NCBI RefSeq assembly: GCF_002217355.1
Contig: NZ_MUHA01000005.1
Coordinates: 230,091 to 294,090, forward strand
DNA length: 64,000 bases
Source of the DNA: Flavobacterium oncorhynchi
GTDB taxonomy: Bacteria > Bacteroidota > Bacteroidia > Flavobacteriales > Flavobacteriaceae
Reading direction: 5' to 3'
The position numbers and the translations under genes were made by a program. The notes beneath the pieces were generated by a model. The model was not told where the DNA came from, searched no databases, and was given only the letters and a program-made list of their open reading frames with translations. This document shows, in pieces, positions 1 to 9,659 of the stretch; position 1 is the stretch's first letter, and each line of letters starts with the position of its first letter.

Positions 1-549
1 TTAAGTGATTACACATTATACACAAAACAAAGAGATTTGTTCGATTCAAATTTAAAAGACAGCCAAATCTATGCTCCAGTATTAAGCAGATTAACAGCTG
101 TTTTTGAATCCAATGATAATGACTATAGAAGTCTGCCAAGCTGGAAAGTTCCTGTTGTGGGAGGAAAAACTCAAAAAACGTTTTTTAAATATGAGGATGT
201 AGATGAAAAGAAAAGTCTTTTCCGTTTGCAGATTCCAATGTTCAAACTTTCAGAAATGTATCTTATTGCAGCTGAAACAGCTCCGGTTCCAGCCGATGGA
301 ATTACTTTTTTAAATACCCTTCGTTTTAATAGAGGTTTAACCAATTTAGGAGCTGCAGTAAACGTAACAACTGAAGTTACAAAAGAATATAAGAAAGAAT
401 TTATAGGCGAAGGACAATTGTTTTTTTATTACAAAAGACAAAATAGTGTTACAATTCCAAATGGTTCAGCCACAAGCGGAAACTTAACAATGGGAGCTGC
501 GCAGTATGTAGTACCGTTGCCAGACGCTGAAATTAACTTTCAAAATTAA
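1..549 (+). CDS. SusD/RagB-family outer-membrane binding lipoprotein, C-terminal part (truncated by the window edge)
   Basis: The frame is open from base 1 (codons Leu-Ser-Asp-Tyr) with no start, so the gene begins outside the window. The visible 182 or so residues have the SusD/RagB C-terminal pattern: a FRLQIPMFKLSEMYLIAAE helix, then LNTLRFNRGL, then EFIGEGQLFFYYKR, the usual place where these proteins carry R..E..GE....KR residues. SusD proteins are surface lipoproteins that cap a SusC TonB-dependent channel and bind the imported nutrient. A susC gene is expected just upstream. The lipoprotein gene at 561 follows after 11 bases, so they are probably cotranscribed. The ligand cannot be read from the sequence, but the downstream peptidase and thiol-redox genes point to a peptide or protein rather than a sugar. 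Confidence 0.85.
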   Translation, partial: LSDYTLYTKQRDLFDSNLKDSQIYAPVLSRLTAVFESNDNDYRSLPSWKVPVVGGKTQKTFFKYEDVDEKKSLFRLQIPMFKLSEMYLIAAETAPVPADGITFLNTLRFNRGLTNLGAAVNVTTEVTKEYKKEFIGEGQLFFYYKRQNSVTIPNGSATSGNLTMGAAQYVVPLPDAEINFQN

Positions 550-560
550 AAATACTAGAC

Positions 561-1331
561 ATGAAAAAAATATTGATTTTAGGCGTTGTGGTTTTATCCC
601 TATTAGGAATTACTTCATGCAATCGAGATGAAATTGACACCTTTGAGGGTGTGGATAGTATTTATTTTGGACCTTCTGTATACGGTATGATAATTCAGGG
701 AACGAAAACCGTTACAGATAGTGCGGGATATAGTTTTGCCCTTGAAAAAGCGTCACTTACCGAAGTAATTTATAAAATACCAATTCGTGTACAGGGAAAA
801 GTGAGTGATGTAGACCGAAATGTAAAAGTGTCAGTTGATCCAAAAAGTACAGCAATTGCAGGAACTCATTTTGAACTTCCAGAAACTATAAAAATTTCGG
901 CTGGAAAAGAGCTAGATACTATAGCTTTAAAAGTTCACAGAACTCCTGATATGAAACAAAAACCTTTCTTGTTGATTTTGAATTTAGAAGAGAATGATTC
1001 GTTCAAGACTGAGATGAAGAGCCATCTAAATAAAATTACTGGAAAGACAATTAGCTTTATCACTTTCAAATTATCATTAGATGATAAATTGACACAGCCA
1101 CCAGGATGGTATGCAACGGCTTTAGGAGTTTTTACTGCCAAAAAGTTTTATTTAATGTGCGAATTGATAGATTTAAAACCAGAGATATTCAATCAGAAAT
1201 TAGGAGGTCCTGGTTTAGGATTGGCTGATTTCGGATATTATCAGGCTTTTATGAAACGTTACTTGGCCGATCAAAAAGCGGCAGGTAATACCATTTATGA
1301 AGAGGATGGAAAAGAAATGATCTTTCCATAA
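561..1331 (+). CDS. DUF4843-like lipoprotein of a SusC/D locus
   Basis: A 256-residue protein with a lipoprotein signal: hydrophobic stretch, then GITSC with the acylated Cys at residue 20, followed by N-R-D-E. The body (TFEGVDSIYFGP near the start, then beta-rich sequence with a VDPKSTAIAGTHF segment) matches the DUF4843 lipoproteins commonly encoded directly after susD in Bacteroidota. Their biochemical role is not established; they are assumed to be surface accessory proteins of the uptake complex. The gene lies 11 bases after the partial susD and 32 bases before the PKD-like lipoprotein, so one operon is likely. The family call rests on N-terminal pattern and position and is moderately sure. 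Confidence 0.7.
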   Translation: MKKILILGVVVLSLLGITSCNRDEIDTFEGVDSIYFGPSVYGMIIQGTKTVTDSAGYSFALEKASLTEVIYKIPIRVQGKVSDVDRNVKVSVDPKSTAIAGTHFELPETIKISAGKELDTIALKVHRTPDMKQKPFLLILNLEENDSFKTEMKSHLNKITGKTISFITFKLSLDDKLTQPPGWYATALGVFTAKKFYLMCELIDLKPEIFNQKLGGPGLGLADFGYYQAFMKRYLADQKAAGNTIYEEDGKEMIFP

Positions 1332-1363
1332 AAATATTCTTTAAATTTTAAAAATAGAACATT

Positions 1364-2860
1364 ATGTTTAAAAATATAAAAATTCAGTTTTTTCTGTCCT
1401 TGCTGTTGGTTTTAAACTATGGCTGTTCAGAAGATGAAGGAAATTACAATTATAACGCAATTAATGAAATTGCAGTAACTGGTGTCGAAAAAGCGTATAC
1501 GGCCTATTCAGGTGAATACTTCAAGATTACACCCAATTTAAATGCAACTATAGACGATGGCAATAACCCGGATCGTTATACTTATGAATGGGTTGTAGTT
1601 AGTCCTTCTAAAATCTTAGCTGATCCAACATCAGTAATTCTTTTGGCCACCACAAAAGATTTAGACGGGATTCTAAAATTACCTTCAGGAAAATATGATG
1701 TATATTATTTTGTAAAAGATAAAGTTACTGGTGTTACTTGGCAGCAAAAACCTTTTGAGTTAAATGTAATATCTTCTATTTACGAGGGCTGGTTAGCAAT
1801 TGGAAATGTAGATGGAAAGGCACGTTTAGATATGGTTTCAATATTACCAGGTATTCCTGAACCAAGAATTATTACAGATGTTTTGGATGCTTCAGGTTCA
1901 GCTTTAAAATTGTCAGGTTCAGCTGTTGAAGTTTCTTGTTTTGGAGCCGCTACTGCTTCTTCTGCATATGGAGTATATGTTACCGCAACTGAAAGTGGTA
2001 CTGCCAGACTTGATCCAAATTCTTTTGGATGGACTCAGTCGCAAAACTTTGCTTATGAGACTTTGGGAGGCGCATTTCCAACCGATTTTGGAGTTGATTT
2101 TATGCAAACTCCAGGCTCTGGTTCAGAGAATTTTGTTTATAGTAAAGGAAATATTTATTATTATTATCGCCCTTTCAATATAAAATATGGTCTGCCTCAA
2201 AACATATTGGAGAGTGAAACAAAGCCTTTTTATGCTGCACCTTTTATTGCAACAAATAGTGGAGCGAGTGGAATGCCGGTTTTCTTCAATAACGATACTC
2301 GCAGTTTTGTACGTTTTAGTTATTCTAAAGGAAATTGTTCTCCAATGCCTCCTGTAGCGGGAAGTACTACAACTCTTGATTGGAACAATACCAATTCTGA
2401 TTTAATTTACATGACCACATCTGGTTTTAATGGTTTTGAAAGTTTTGCGGTTTTAAAAAACCGTTCAACGGGGAAATACAATTTGCTTCGTTTTTCAAGA
2501 ACTTTAGTACAAAGCTATTATAAAGAAATATTAAACGCGCCAGAATTTGATAAAGCGACCAAGTTTGCTGTAAGCCCGGATTCAGGATATTTATTTTATG
2601 CTGTGGGAGGTAAAGTTTATGAATATGATAATGGTACTCAGTCTGCCAAATTAATGATAAACAAAGGATCAGAAGAGATAACTTATATCGGTTTTCATGC
2701 TTATGCAAGAAATGCAGACAAAAAATTAGTTGTCGGCAGTTACGGAACAACTGGTAAATTAGAATTATATACTGTTCCTCCAGTAAATGGAGATTTAGTT
2801 TTAACAGATACATACAGTGGTTTATGCAAAATTGTTGATGTTGCATACCGTGGTAGATAA
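1364..2860 (+). CDS. PKD-like family surface lipoprotein
   Basis: A 498-residue lipoprotein. The signal ends in LNYGC with Cys21, followed by S-E-D-E, which resembles the acidic lipoprotein export signal that sends Bacteroidota lipoproteins to the cell surface. Residues of about 35-135 form a PKD-like beta-sandwich (YEWVVVSP, then GKYDVYYFVKDKVTG), and the rest is beta-rich and propeller-like. Proteins of this type sit with susD and DUF4843 genes in SusC/D loci and probably help bind the substrate at the surface. An inverted repeat 16 bases after the stop may end or attenuate the transcript before the thioredoxin gene. No catalytic motif is visible. Confidence 0.7.
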   Translation: MFKNIKIQFFLSLLLVLNYGCSEDEGNYNYNAINEIAVTGVEKAYTAYSGEYFKITPNLNATIDDGNNPDRYTYEWVVVSPSKILADPTSVILLATTKDLDGILKLPSGKYDVYYFVKDKVTGVTWQQKPFELNVISSIYEGWLAIGNVDGKARLDMVSILPGIPEPRIITDVLDASGSALKLSGSAVEVSCFGAATASSAYGVYVTATESGTARLDPNSFGWTQSQNFAYETLGGAFPTDFGVDFMQTPGSGSENFVYSKGNIYYYYRPFNIKYGLPQNILESETKPFYAAPFIATNSGASGMPVFFNNDTRSFVRFSYSKGNCSPMPPVAGSTTTLDWNNTNSDLIYMTTSGFNGFESFAVLKNRSTGKYNLLRFSRTLVQSYYKEILNAPEFDKATKFAVSPDSGYLFYAVGGKVYEYDNGTQSAKLMINKGSEEITYIGFHAYARNADKKLVVGSYGTTGKLELYTVPPVNGDLVLTDTYSGLCKIVDVAYRGR

Positions 2861-2876
2861 CTAAAAACCTTAAACA

Positions 2877-2916
2877 AAGCCGAATGAAGAGCAAAAAAAC
2901 ATTCTTCATTCGGTTT
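2877..2916 (+). terminator. Hairpin between PKD-like lipoprotein and thioredoxin genes
   Basis: The left arm at 2877-2890 contains CCGAATGAAGA and the right arm at 2903-2916 its complement. The stem is 14 pairs including one G-U, with a 12-base A-rich loop. The tail (TTTCTAAAAAC) has only a short T-run, so this may be a partial terminator that lowers expression of the genes downstream rather than a complete stop. Confidence 0.55.
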
Positions 2917-2932
2917 CTAAAAACTACATTTT

Positions 2933-3802
2933 ATGAAACGTTTTTTTAAAATCGCAAGTGCAGTTTTGCTGCTTGCCTGTCCTACTATTGCCTTAAAAGC
3001 ACAAGAGCAATCAACTCAAGAAAGTTGGGAATCAGCCAAAAAACAAGCCCAAACGGAGAAAAAATTAATCTTTGTCGATTTGTATTTTACAGGTTGTATG
3101 CCGTGTGCACAAATGGATAAAGAGGTATTTCCAGATCCTAAAGTAGCTGTTGTTTTAAGCAAAGATTTTGTCACTTTCAAATCGGATATTTTGAAAGAAG
3201 AAATTGGTAAAAAACTATGCATGAAATACGGCGTTACCGGATTTCCAACATTTTTATTTATGAATGCAGACGGAAAAGTAATTGATATTGCCGGCGGTTT
3301 TCAAAACGTTGAGCAATTTACAGCCTTGCTTCAAAATGCAAAAGACGCTGCTAAAAAAGGTGTTTTCAAAAAATACAGTACAGAAATTCAAGAAAAAGAC
3401 TATCCAGATTTTTACAAACAAGCTTATTTAGATGGAAAAAGAAATGTTCCTTTTGAAGTAATCGATACATATTTAAAATCTAAAGATGCTACTGAAGAGG
3501 TTTCTTTTGTAATTATTACTGGATTAAGAGTTGGTAAACAATATGATGATCCATTTCTTTTGAGCAGTAAAAAATTAGCTAAAGATTACGGAAAATGGAG
3601 TGTTAATACTCATGTGTTTAACATTTTGCAACGCAAGAAAAAAGAGTACGAAAAAAAGAAGGATTTGAAAGGTTTTACAGAATTAGTAAATGATGCTAAA
3701 GAACTGTATACACCAGAAGAATTCACAAAATATTCAGTTATTTTATTGAAAGATTTTGGCGTAGAAAAAGTGGTAACTAATCCCTATACTTTACAAAAGT
3801 AA
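2933..3802 (+). CDS. Periplasmic thioredoxin-family protein (CMPC active site)
   Basis: A 289-residue protein with a Sec signal peptide (likely cleavage after ALKA, residue 24) and a thioredoxin fold at about 28-135. The active-site pair is Cys55-Met-Pro-Cys58, in FTGCMPCAQMD, and the cis-Pro loop is in VTGFPTFLF. The C-terminal 150 residues are helical and lysine-rich with no motif I recognise. By family it catalyses thiol-disulfide exchange, here in the periplasm. It lies six bases before the aspartyl protease gene. Two more redox proteins follow (TlpA-like at 5309, DsbD-like at 9660), so it probably belongs to a reducing or isomerising pathway acting on cysteine-containing proteins or peptides. 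Confidence 0.85.
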   Translation: MKRFFKIASAVLLLACPTIALKAQEQSTQESWESAKKQAQTEKKLIFVDLYFTGCMPCAQMDKEVFPDPKVAVVLSKDFVTFKSDILKEEIGKKLCMKYGVTGFPTFLFMNADGKVIDIAGGFQNVEQFTALLQNAKDAAKKGVFKKYSTEIQEKDYPDFYKQAYLDGKRNVPFEVIDTYLKSKDATEEVSFVIITGLRVGKQYDDPFLLSSKKLAKDYGKWSVNTHVFNILQRKKKEYEKKKDLKGFTELVNDAKELYTPEEFTKYSVILLKDFGVEKVVTNPYTLQK

Positions 3803-3808
3803 TTCGAA

Positions 3809-5281
3809 ATGAAAAAAATATTCTTGTTTTCGATATTGATTTTTGGATATTCAGTTTGCGCTCAAAACAGCGCTCAAAAAGCTATTGAATCTTTCGAAAA
3901 AGCCTTTCAAAATAAAAATTATAATGATATAAAAAATCTTCTGGCACCCGAATTTACAGTAGGTGCAGGAGATTCATCTTCAAATGAATTTTATTTAAAT
4001 ACTATTTTTAATGCTTTTCCTGTTTTAGATTCTATCCAAATTGGAAAATCGGCAGCAATTAAAGACGAAACTTTTGTTTCGGCTGATTTTTGTTTCAAAG
4101 GAAAAGAAAAGAAACCCACACAAATAGTTTTCAATAAAGAAAACAAAATACGCTATGTTACTTTTTTTGACGGATTATACAGAGTCGATCGAAATGCTGA
4201 GGTAAAAAAAATGGCCAGCATTCCGTTTGAAATTATAGAAAACGGAATCGCAATTAAAATAAAGTTAAACAAAGCTGATCGTGAATTTTTAATGCTGTTT
4301 GATACAGGCGCAGACGGAATGGCTTTAAATCCAGACAGTGCTTATAAAGCAGGAGTTGTAGTTACAAAAAGCAAATCGGCATCTGTGGTTGGCGGAAGTC
4401 AGCAAGTACAATACTCGGCAGATAATACCATTTACATTGGCGATCAGGTTTTAAAAAATCAAGGTCTTGTTATTTTTCCAAAACATGGTGTTTATGATGG
4501 ATTATTTGGCGCCAATTTACTACGCAATTATATCACATCTGTCAATTTTGATACGATGACAATTGATTTGTACAATTTTGGAAATTTCAATTATTTGGGA
4601 AAAGCAAAACCATTAGTTTTTGATTATAAATCGGGGCTTCCGGTCGTACAAATGAATCTGACATTTGAAGATAAAAAAACAGTCGAAGGCAATTTTACTT
4701 TTGATACCGGCGCGGGTTATGACTTAATTGCGTACGGACCTTTTAATCATAAAAACAATCTGGAAGCCAGTTTAAAAACCGAATATACATCTGTTAATTA
4801 CAGTTTAGGAAAACAAACTAAAATTGTAGGCGGCACAATACCAAATGTTGCTATTAACGGAAATAATTTTTCAGATGTAACAATTGCGGTTCAGGAATAT
4901 GAAGAGGCAAATAAAAATTGGGCGTACGCTGATGGATCTTTGGGAATTGATTTAATAAAACGTTTCAATTTTACAATTGATGTGCTCCATAAAATGGTTT
5001 ATTTAGAACCAAATAAAAACTTTAAAAAGAGATCTTCATTTTATATCGCTGGACTTAATTTGGATTTTGACGAAAACCAGAATCTTATAGTAAAACGAAT
5101 TATAGACCAGCAAAATGAAGACTTGAAGAAAATCAAAATTGGAGCAAAAATCACTCAGATTAATGATTTTGAAGCCAAAGATTTATTGAAACCAGAAAAT
5201 CTTAAAAAACTAAAAGACAATAAAGAAAGTAAAGACCTGATTATCGAACAAGGTGATCAGTCGATGCGTATTTCAATTTAA
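3809..5281 (+). CDS. Retropepsin-like aspartyl protease family protein with NTF2-like N-domain and PDZ-like C-domain
   Basis: A 490-residue exported protein (signal to about residue 19, CAQ). Residues of about 20-125 resemble an NTF2-like domain. Two pepsin-type motifs follow: Asp165-Thr-Gly in MLFDTGADG and Asp299-Thr-Gly in FTFDTGAGYD, so both catalytic aspartates are on one chain, unlike dimeric retropepsins. After each come the usual hydrophobic-Gly segments (GLFGANLL, GSLGIDLI). The last 80 residues (AGLNLDFDENQNLIVKRI, then GAKITQIND) look like a PDZ-type domain. By family it would be a periplasmic or surface endopeptidase. It sits between two thioredoxin-like genes, 6 and 27 bases away, in one probable operon. 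Confidence 0.8.
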   Translation: MKKIFLFSILIFGYSVCAQNSAQKAIESFEKAFQNKNYNDIKNLLAPEFTVGAGDSSSNEFYLNTIFNAFPVLDSIQIGKSAAIKDETFVSADFCFKGKEKKPTQIVFNKENKIRYVTFFDGLYRVDRNAEVKKMASIPFEIIENGIAIKIKLNKADREFLMLFDTGADGMALNPDSAYKAGVVVTKSKSASVVGGSQQVQYSADNTIYIGDQVLKNQGLVIFPKHGVYDGLFGANLLRNYITSVNFDTMTIDLYNFGNFNYLGKAKPLVFDYKSGLPVVQMNLTFEDKKTVEGNFTFDTGAGYDLIAYGPFNHKNNLEASLKTEYTSVNYSLGKQTKIVGGTIPNVAINGNNFSDVTIAVQEYEEANKNWAYADGSLGIDLIKRFNFTIDVLHKMVYLEPNKNFKKRSSFYIAGLNLDFDENQNLIVKRIIDQQNEDLKKIKIGAKITQINDFEAKDLLKPENLKKLKDNKESKDLIIEQGDQSMRISI

Positions 5282-5308
5282 AAACAATCAAAAAACAAAT
5301 AAACTATC

Positions 5309-6691
5309 ATGAAAAAACACATTTTTTATTTCATTTTGACCTTTATTACGGTTCAAATGAGTTTTGCAGGCAGTATTTCAGAATATGCTGTAATTAAAGG
5401 AACAATTTCGATTCCAGATTTTCAGGCGAAAGAAGTTACACTTTACAATGTTGAAGATGGAAAGCCAGCCGTTGCTGCTACCGCAAAAGTTAATCCGCTT
5501 GGGGAGTTTGGCTTTATGACACCAGTTTCAACTGCTGGCTTTTATTATGTTGATTACGGACAGTTTAAAAACAGAACTCAGTTAATCCGTTTGTATTTAG
5601 AACCAAAATTAGATATCAATTTGGTTATTAATAAAGAGCATTATGTTTTGAGTGGAAAAAATGTGGGGCAGAATGTTCTGGTTCAGAAAGCAAATGAAAT
5701 ATATAATGAATTTGCACCATTTGCAAGACTTGGAGGAAATGTAACATACCTAGATTTTTATCCTTGGCTTGATAAAGGTGTTGCAAAAGCAAATGAATTT
5801 TCTAAAACAATAAATACAAAAGATGCTAATTTCAATAAGCTATTAAAACTGGCTGTAGCAACAGATGTTGAAGAATCGACATATACTTTTTTCAGAATGC
5901 CTAGAACTGCATTTCCAGATAAAGACGATCGTCCGGCGGTTATAAAAACTTGGCAGACAGATAAAAAGTTTACAGATCCAGATTTGTTAAAATTACATAA
6001 CGGAGTTGCTTTAATGTCGAATTATTTCTTTTATATAAGTATAAATGGTGCCGCAGTTCCAAAGCGTTTAGATATTGTTGAAGCATTAGATCATATTACA
6101 GATCCTGCGTTAAAAGATGTTTATTTACGTGATGCAGTGTCAACTTCAAGAATGAAAATCGAAGAATATGAAAAAGTAGCTCCAAGCATAAAACCGTATA
6201 TGATTTCTGAAGCTAGCAAAACTTTTTTACTAGAATACGAAAAAGTGCTTCATAAAAGCGTAGGACAAAAGGGATTAAATTTTTCGTATAATGATATTAA
6301 TGATAAACCAGTTTCATTTTCAGATTTCAAAGGAAAATTTGTTTATATCGATTTATGGGCAACTTGGTGCGGACCTTGCAAGGCTGAAATTCCGCACATG
6401 AAAAAAATTGAAGAAGATTATCACGGAAAAAATATTGTATTCGTTAGTCTTTCATTAGATAAACCAAAAGACGCACAAAAATGGAAAGATTTTGTTACCA
6501 AAGAACAATTAAAAGGAATTCAGTTAATGGCTGATAAAGATTTCAATTCTGATGTCGCTAAAAATTATGAAGTAAATGCGATTCCGAGATTTTTATTATT
6601 TGATACCAAAGGGAACATTATCAACACAGATGCTTTCCGTCCATCTAATCCTGAATTGAGAGAACAACTGGATAAACTATTGAAGAGTTAA
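5309..6691 (+). CDS. TlpA-family thiol-disulfide oxidoreductase
   Basis: A 460-residue exported protein. A signal peptide (cleavage near SFA-G, residue 20) precedes an N-terminal beta-domain of the kind found in Bacteroidota TlpA-like proteins (about 25-115), a helical middle, and a C-terminal thioredoxin domain (about 320-460). The active site is Trp353-Cys-Gly-Pro-Cys357 in DLWATWCGPCKAEIP, and the cis-Pro is in VNAIPRFLLFD. Such proteins are usually anchored or periplasmic reductants, fed with electrons by a DsbD/CcdA-type membrane protein; a DsbD-like gene lies about 3 kb downstream. The M16 peptidase gene follows after 12 bases. Confidence 0.88.
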   Translation: MKKHIFYFILTFITVQMSFAGSISEYAVIKGTISIPDFQAKEVTLYNVEDGKPAVAATAKVNPLGEFGFMTPVSTAGFYYVDYGQFKNRTQLIRLYLEPKLDINLVINKEHYVLSGKNVGQNVLVQKANEIYNEFAPFARLGGNVTYLDFYPWLDKGVAKANEFSKTINTKDANFNKLLKLAVATDVEESTYTFFRMPRTAFPDKDDRPAVIKTWQTDKKFTDPDLLKLHNGVALMSNYFFYISINGAAVPKRLDIVEALDHITDPALKDVYLRDAVSTSRMKIEEYEKVAPSIKPYMISEASKTFLLEYEKVLHKSVGQKGLNFSYNDINDKPVSFSDFKGKFVYIDLWATWCGPCKAEIPHMKKIEEDYHGKNIVFVSLSLDKPKDAQKWKDFVTKEQLKGIQLMADKDFNSDVAKNYEVNAIPRFLLFDTKGNIINTDAFRPSNPELREQLDKLLKS

Positions 6692-6703
6692 TACATAATC
6701 TTT

Positions 6704-9514
6704 ATGAAGTACACCAAAAAAATATCAGTTTTACTGCTTTTCATCGGAAGCTTGACATTTGCACAGAATTATAAAGCAACAGACCCAATCGCAGTCAATC
6801 AGAAAATAAAAAAGGGCGTTTTACCAAACGGAATGACGTATTATATTTACCCGACTGAGGTAAATAAAAATGCAGCAAGTTATTACATTATTCAAAATGT
6901 AGGTTCTATTTTAGAAAACGATCAGCAGAAAGGTTTGGCGCATTTTCTGGAACATATGGCGTTTAACGGAACCAAAAATTTTGAAGGAAAAGGCATTCTG
7001 AATACACTTCAAAAGCAAGGTGCTGTTTTCGGGAAAAATATTAATGCCTACACCAGTACAGACGAAACGGTTTACAACTTAGACAACATTCCGTCAAAAG
7101 ACGGAGGTGTTGTTGATACCTGTTTATTGGTTTTGCACGATTGGTCTAACTTTTTGTCTCTGACCAATGAAGAAATCGATGCCGAACGCGGTGTAATTAC
7201 TGAAGAATGGCGTACTAGACAAAATGCAAGAGCAAGAATTTACAATCAGTTAGCACCATATTATTACAACAATTCGCTGTATGCAGACCGTATGCCGATT
7301 GGAGACATGGATATTGTAAAGAACTTTAAATACCAAGTTTTAAGAGATTTTTATAAAGATTGGTATCGTCCCGATTTACAGGCAATAGCTATTGTTGGAG
7401 ATATTAATTCAGATGAAATTGAAGCCAAAATAAAAAAGCTTTTTGCTGATATTCCGACGCCGGTAAATCCTAAAAAGCGTTTTGAAATTGCCATTCCAGT
7501 ACGAGCAGAACCGACTTTTAAACTGGCTTTAGATAAAGAAATTTCAGCTTCAAATATCAGCTTCATGATTCGTCATAATGCTGAAAAACCAACAGGAACT
7601 TATGCCGATTTAGAAAAATCAACACAAAGAAGTATTGCTTTTTCTATTTTGAATAACCGTTTGGGAGAAATGGCTCAAAAACAAGAATGTCCATTTAAAG
7701 GCGCACAAATAGGATATCAAAAATATTCTCGTTTAAATGATGTTTTTGTTTTAAGTATAAGCCCAAAACCAGGAAAACAAGCAGAAGCTTTTACGGCTGT
7801 GATGAACGAATGGGTTCGTGCTTATAAATTTGGTTTTTCAAAAGGAGAAATAGAGAGGGCAGTTACCGAAACCATTTCTGGTTATGAAAATTATTTAGAA
7901 AAACTAAATGAGATTTCGCATAAACAAGTAATCGGAATGGTAAAAGATGATTATTTAAATCACGAAGTTATTGCTGATCCTGCAGTAGAATTTGAAATGA
8001 CAAAAAGCATTTTGAAAAATCTGGACAGTAAAATTCTTCAAGAAGAAGTTTTAAAATTATACACTAAACAAAATCGAGTTGTAACCGTAACAGGTGTAGA
8101 AGGTGAAGAAAATCTGAATCAGGAAAAAGCTTTTGATATTATTCAGAAAGCAGAAAATGATGCTTTGTTACAACCGTATGTAGATGTTTTTGTTACTAAA
8201 TCTCTTATGGATGGAGCAGATTTAAAACCTGGCAAAATTGTTTCTGAAAAAGAAACAAAAGAAATTGGAGCAACTACCTACATATTAAGTAATGGTATAA
8301 AAGTGCATTATAAATTTGCTGATAAGAATAAAAAATCGGTCACGCTGAATGCAAAAAGTTTTGGAGGATCTTCGCTATATTCCTCTAAAGATATGCCTTC
8401 AATAGCTGGTGCTGCAAATCTGGCAATGATGTCAGGTGTTGCATCATTTTCGAGTACCGATTTAGAAAAAGTACTAAAAGGAAAGATTGTAAACGTTTTG
8501 GCTGATATTGATAATTTGTCAGAAAGAGTTACGGGCAATGCAAATACGAAGGATACAGAAACGATGATGCAATTGGTTTACTTACGTTTTGTCAAACCAA
8601 GATTTGATCAGAACCAGTACAATTTGTTTAAACAAAACATGCAAAATTCTTTAAAAAACAGACAAAATGATATTTCATCTAAAATGAGCGACAGTTTAAG
8701 TTTTGCTATTTATGGTAAAAACAATCCAGAAGTTCGGATAGTAAACCAACAATTTATAGACGATTTATCTTTTGATAAAATGAAATCTTTCTATCTAGAT
8801 CGTTTTTCAGATGTAAGCAATTTTACATTTTATATTGTGGGTGATATTAAACCTGAAGTTTTAAAACCTTTATTAGAAAAATATATTGCAAGTATACCTG
8901 GAATAAAAAGGAAAGAAAAGTTTAAGGATAATACAGTTGAATGGGTTTCTAATAAAATAGACAAAGATGTTTTTATAAAGATGGAAACGCCAAAGAGTTC
9001 CGTTAAAATTAAGTTTCAGGACAACTTTACTTACTCTCAAAAAAATAGAATTTTGGCTTCATTTTTAGGAGACATTTTAACTTTAAGATATACCGAAAGC
9101 TTGAGAGAAAAAGAAGGAGGAACATATGGAGCGCAGGTTGGTGGAAGTTTAGTGAAGCTTCCTAAACCTACTGTTAATCTTAATATAGCATTTGATTGTG
9201 ACGCAGATAAAGTTGAACATTTATTGCCAATTGTATATCAGGAAATTGATAAAATTCGAAAAGGAGATATTTTGAACGAAGATATTGAAAAAACAAGTAA
9301 GAACTATATCAAAGCAAAAGCAGATCAGCAAAATTTTAATTTTAACAGCATGGATCTAATTTCCAATTATTTTGAAAATAATATTAATATGGATGATCCA
9401 AAAAATTACATTGATATTGTAAATGCAGTTACAGTAAAAGATATTCAGGATTTTGCAAATACTTTCTTTAAAAATGCAAAATCTTACGAAGTTGTTTTCA
9501 AACCATTAAAATAA
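6704..9514 (+). CDS. M16 (pitrilysin/insulinase) family zinc metallopeptidase, two-domain form
   Basis: A 936-residue exported protein (signal ends near FAQ, residue 21). The inverted zinc motif His80-Phe-Leu-Glu83-His84 (GLAHFLEHMAFNGT) is intact, and the downstream acidic helix (EIDAERGVITEEW) supplies the third ligand. Four M16 modules seem to be present, the second half lacking the zinc motif, as is usual for the noncatalytic half. The R-Y motif that closes the chamber is seen as LRYTESLREKEGGTYG near residue 800. M16 enzymes enclose and cut short unfolded peptides, often of 10-60 residues. With the SusC/D partners, TlpA-like protein and aspartyl protease, a role in periplasmic digestion of imported peptides is plausible but unproven. 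Confidence 0.9.
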   Translation: MKYTKKISVLLLFIGSLTFAQNYKATDPIAVNQKIKKGVLPNGMTYYIYPTEVNKNAASYYIIQNVGSILENDQQKGLAHFLEHMAFNGTKNFEGKGILNTLQKQGAVFGKNINAYTSTDETVYNLDNIPSKDGGVVDTCLLVLHDWSNFLSLTNEEIDAERGVITEEWRTRQNARARIYNQLAPYYYNNSLYADRMPIGDMDIVKNFKYQVLRDFYKDWYRPDLQAIAIVGDINSDEIEAKIKKLFADIPTPVNPKKRFEIAIPVRAEPTFKLALDKEISASNISFMIRHNAEKPTGTYADLEKSTQRSIAFSILNNRLGEMAQKQECPFKGAQIGYQKYSRLNDVFVLSISPKPGKQAEAFTAVMNEWVRAYKFGFSKGEIERAVTETISGYENYLEKLNEISHKQVIGMVKDDYLNHEVIADPAVEFEMTKSILKNLDSKILQEEVLKLYTKQNRVVTVTGVEGEENLNQEKAFDIIQKAENDALLQPYVDVFVTKSLMDGADLKPGKIVSEKETKEIGATTYILSNGIKVHYKFADKNKKSVTLNAKSFGGSSLYSSKDMPSIAGAANLAMMSGVASFSSTDLEKVLKGKIVNVLADIDNLSERVTGNANTKDTETMMQLVYLRFVKPRFDQNQYNLFKQNMQNSLKNRQNDISSKMSDSLSFAIYGKNNPEVRIVNQQFIDDLSFDKMKSFYLDRFSDVSNFTFYIVGDIKPEVLKPLLEKYIASIPGIKRKEKFKDNTVEWVSNKIDKDVFIKMETPKSSVKIKFQDNFTYSQKNRILASFLGDILTLRYTESLREKEGGTYGAQVGGSLVKLPKPTVNLNIAFDCDADKVEHLLPIVYQEIDKIRKGDILNEDIEKTSKNYIKAKADQQNFNFNSMDLISNYFENNINMDDPKNYIDIVNAVTVKDIQDFANTFFKNAKSYEVVFKPLK

Positions 9515-9608
9515 TTTCATCCGTTTTTTTAATAATAGAGTTTAATTGTTTTCCCTATCAATTATTATTTTGAATTAGTAAGCAAATTAGTTGTTATAGA
9601 GGATTGTC

Positions 9609-9646
9609 AAGAGGGTTGTTTTTTTGCTATTCAACCCTCTTTTTTA
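9609..9646 (+). terminator. Intrinsic terminator between M16 and DsbD genes
   Basis: AAGAGGGTTG (9609-9618) pairs with CAACCCTCTT (9632-9641) around a 13-base T-rich loop, followed by a T-run. The stem is a perfect ten pairs. It ends about 14 bases before the dsbD-like ATG at 9660, so it lies inside that gene's leader or directly in front of it. Confidence 0.8.
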
Positions 9647-9659
9647 AAAAAAATAACCC

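Noticed and set aside
2427..2909. 160-codon open frame on the minus strand
   Set aside because: It lies mostly opposite the PKD-like lipoprotein gene, has low-complexity Leu/His/Ile-rich composition and no family features; a shadow frame.
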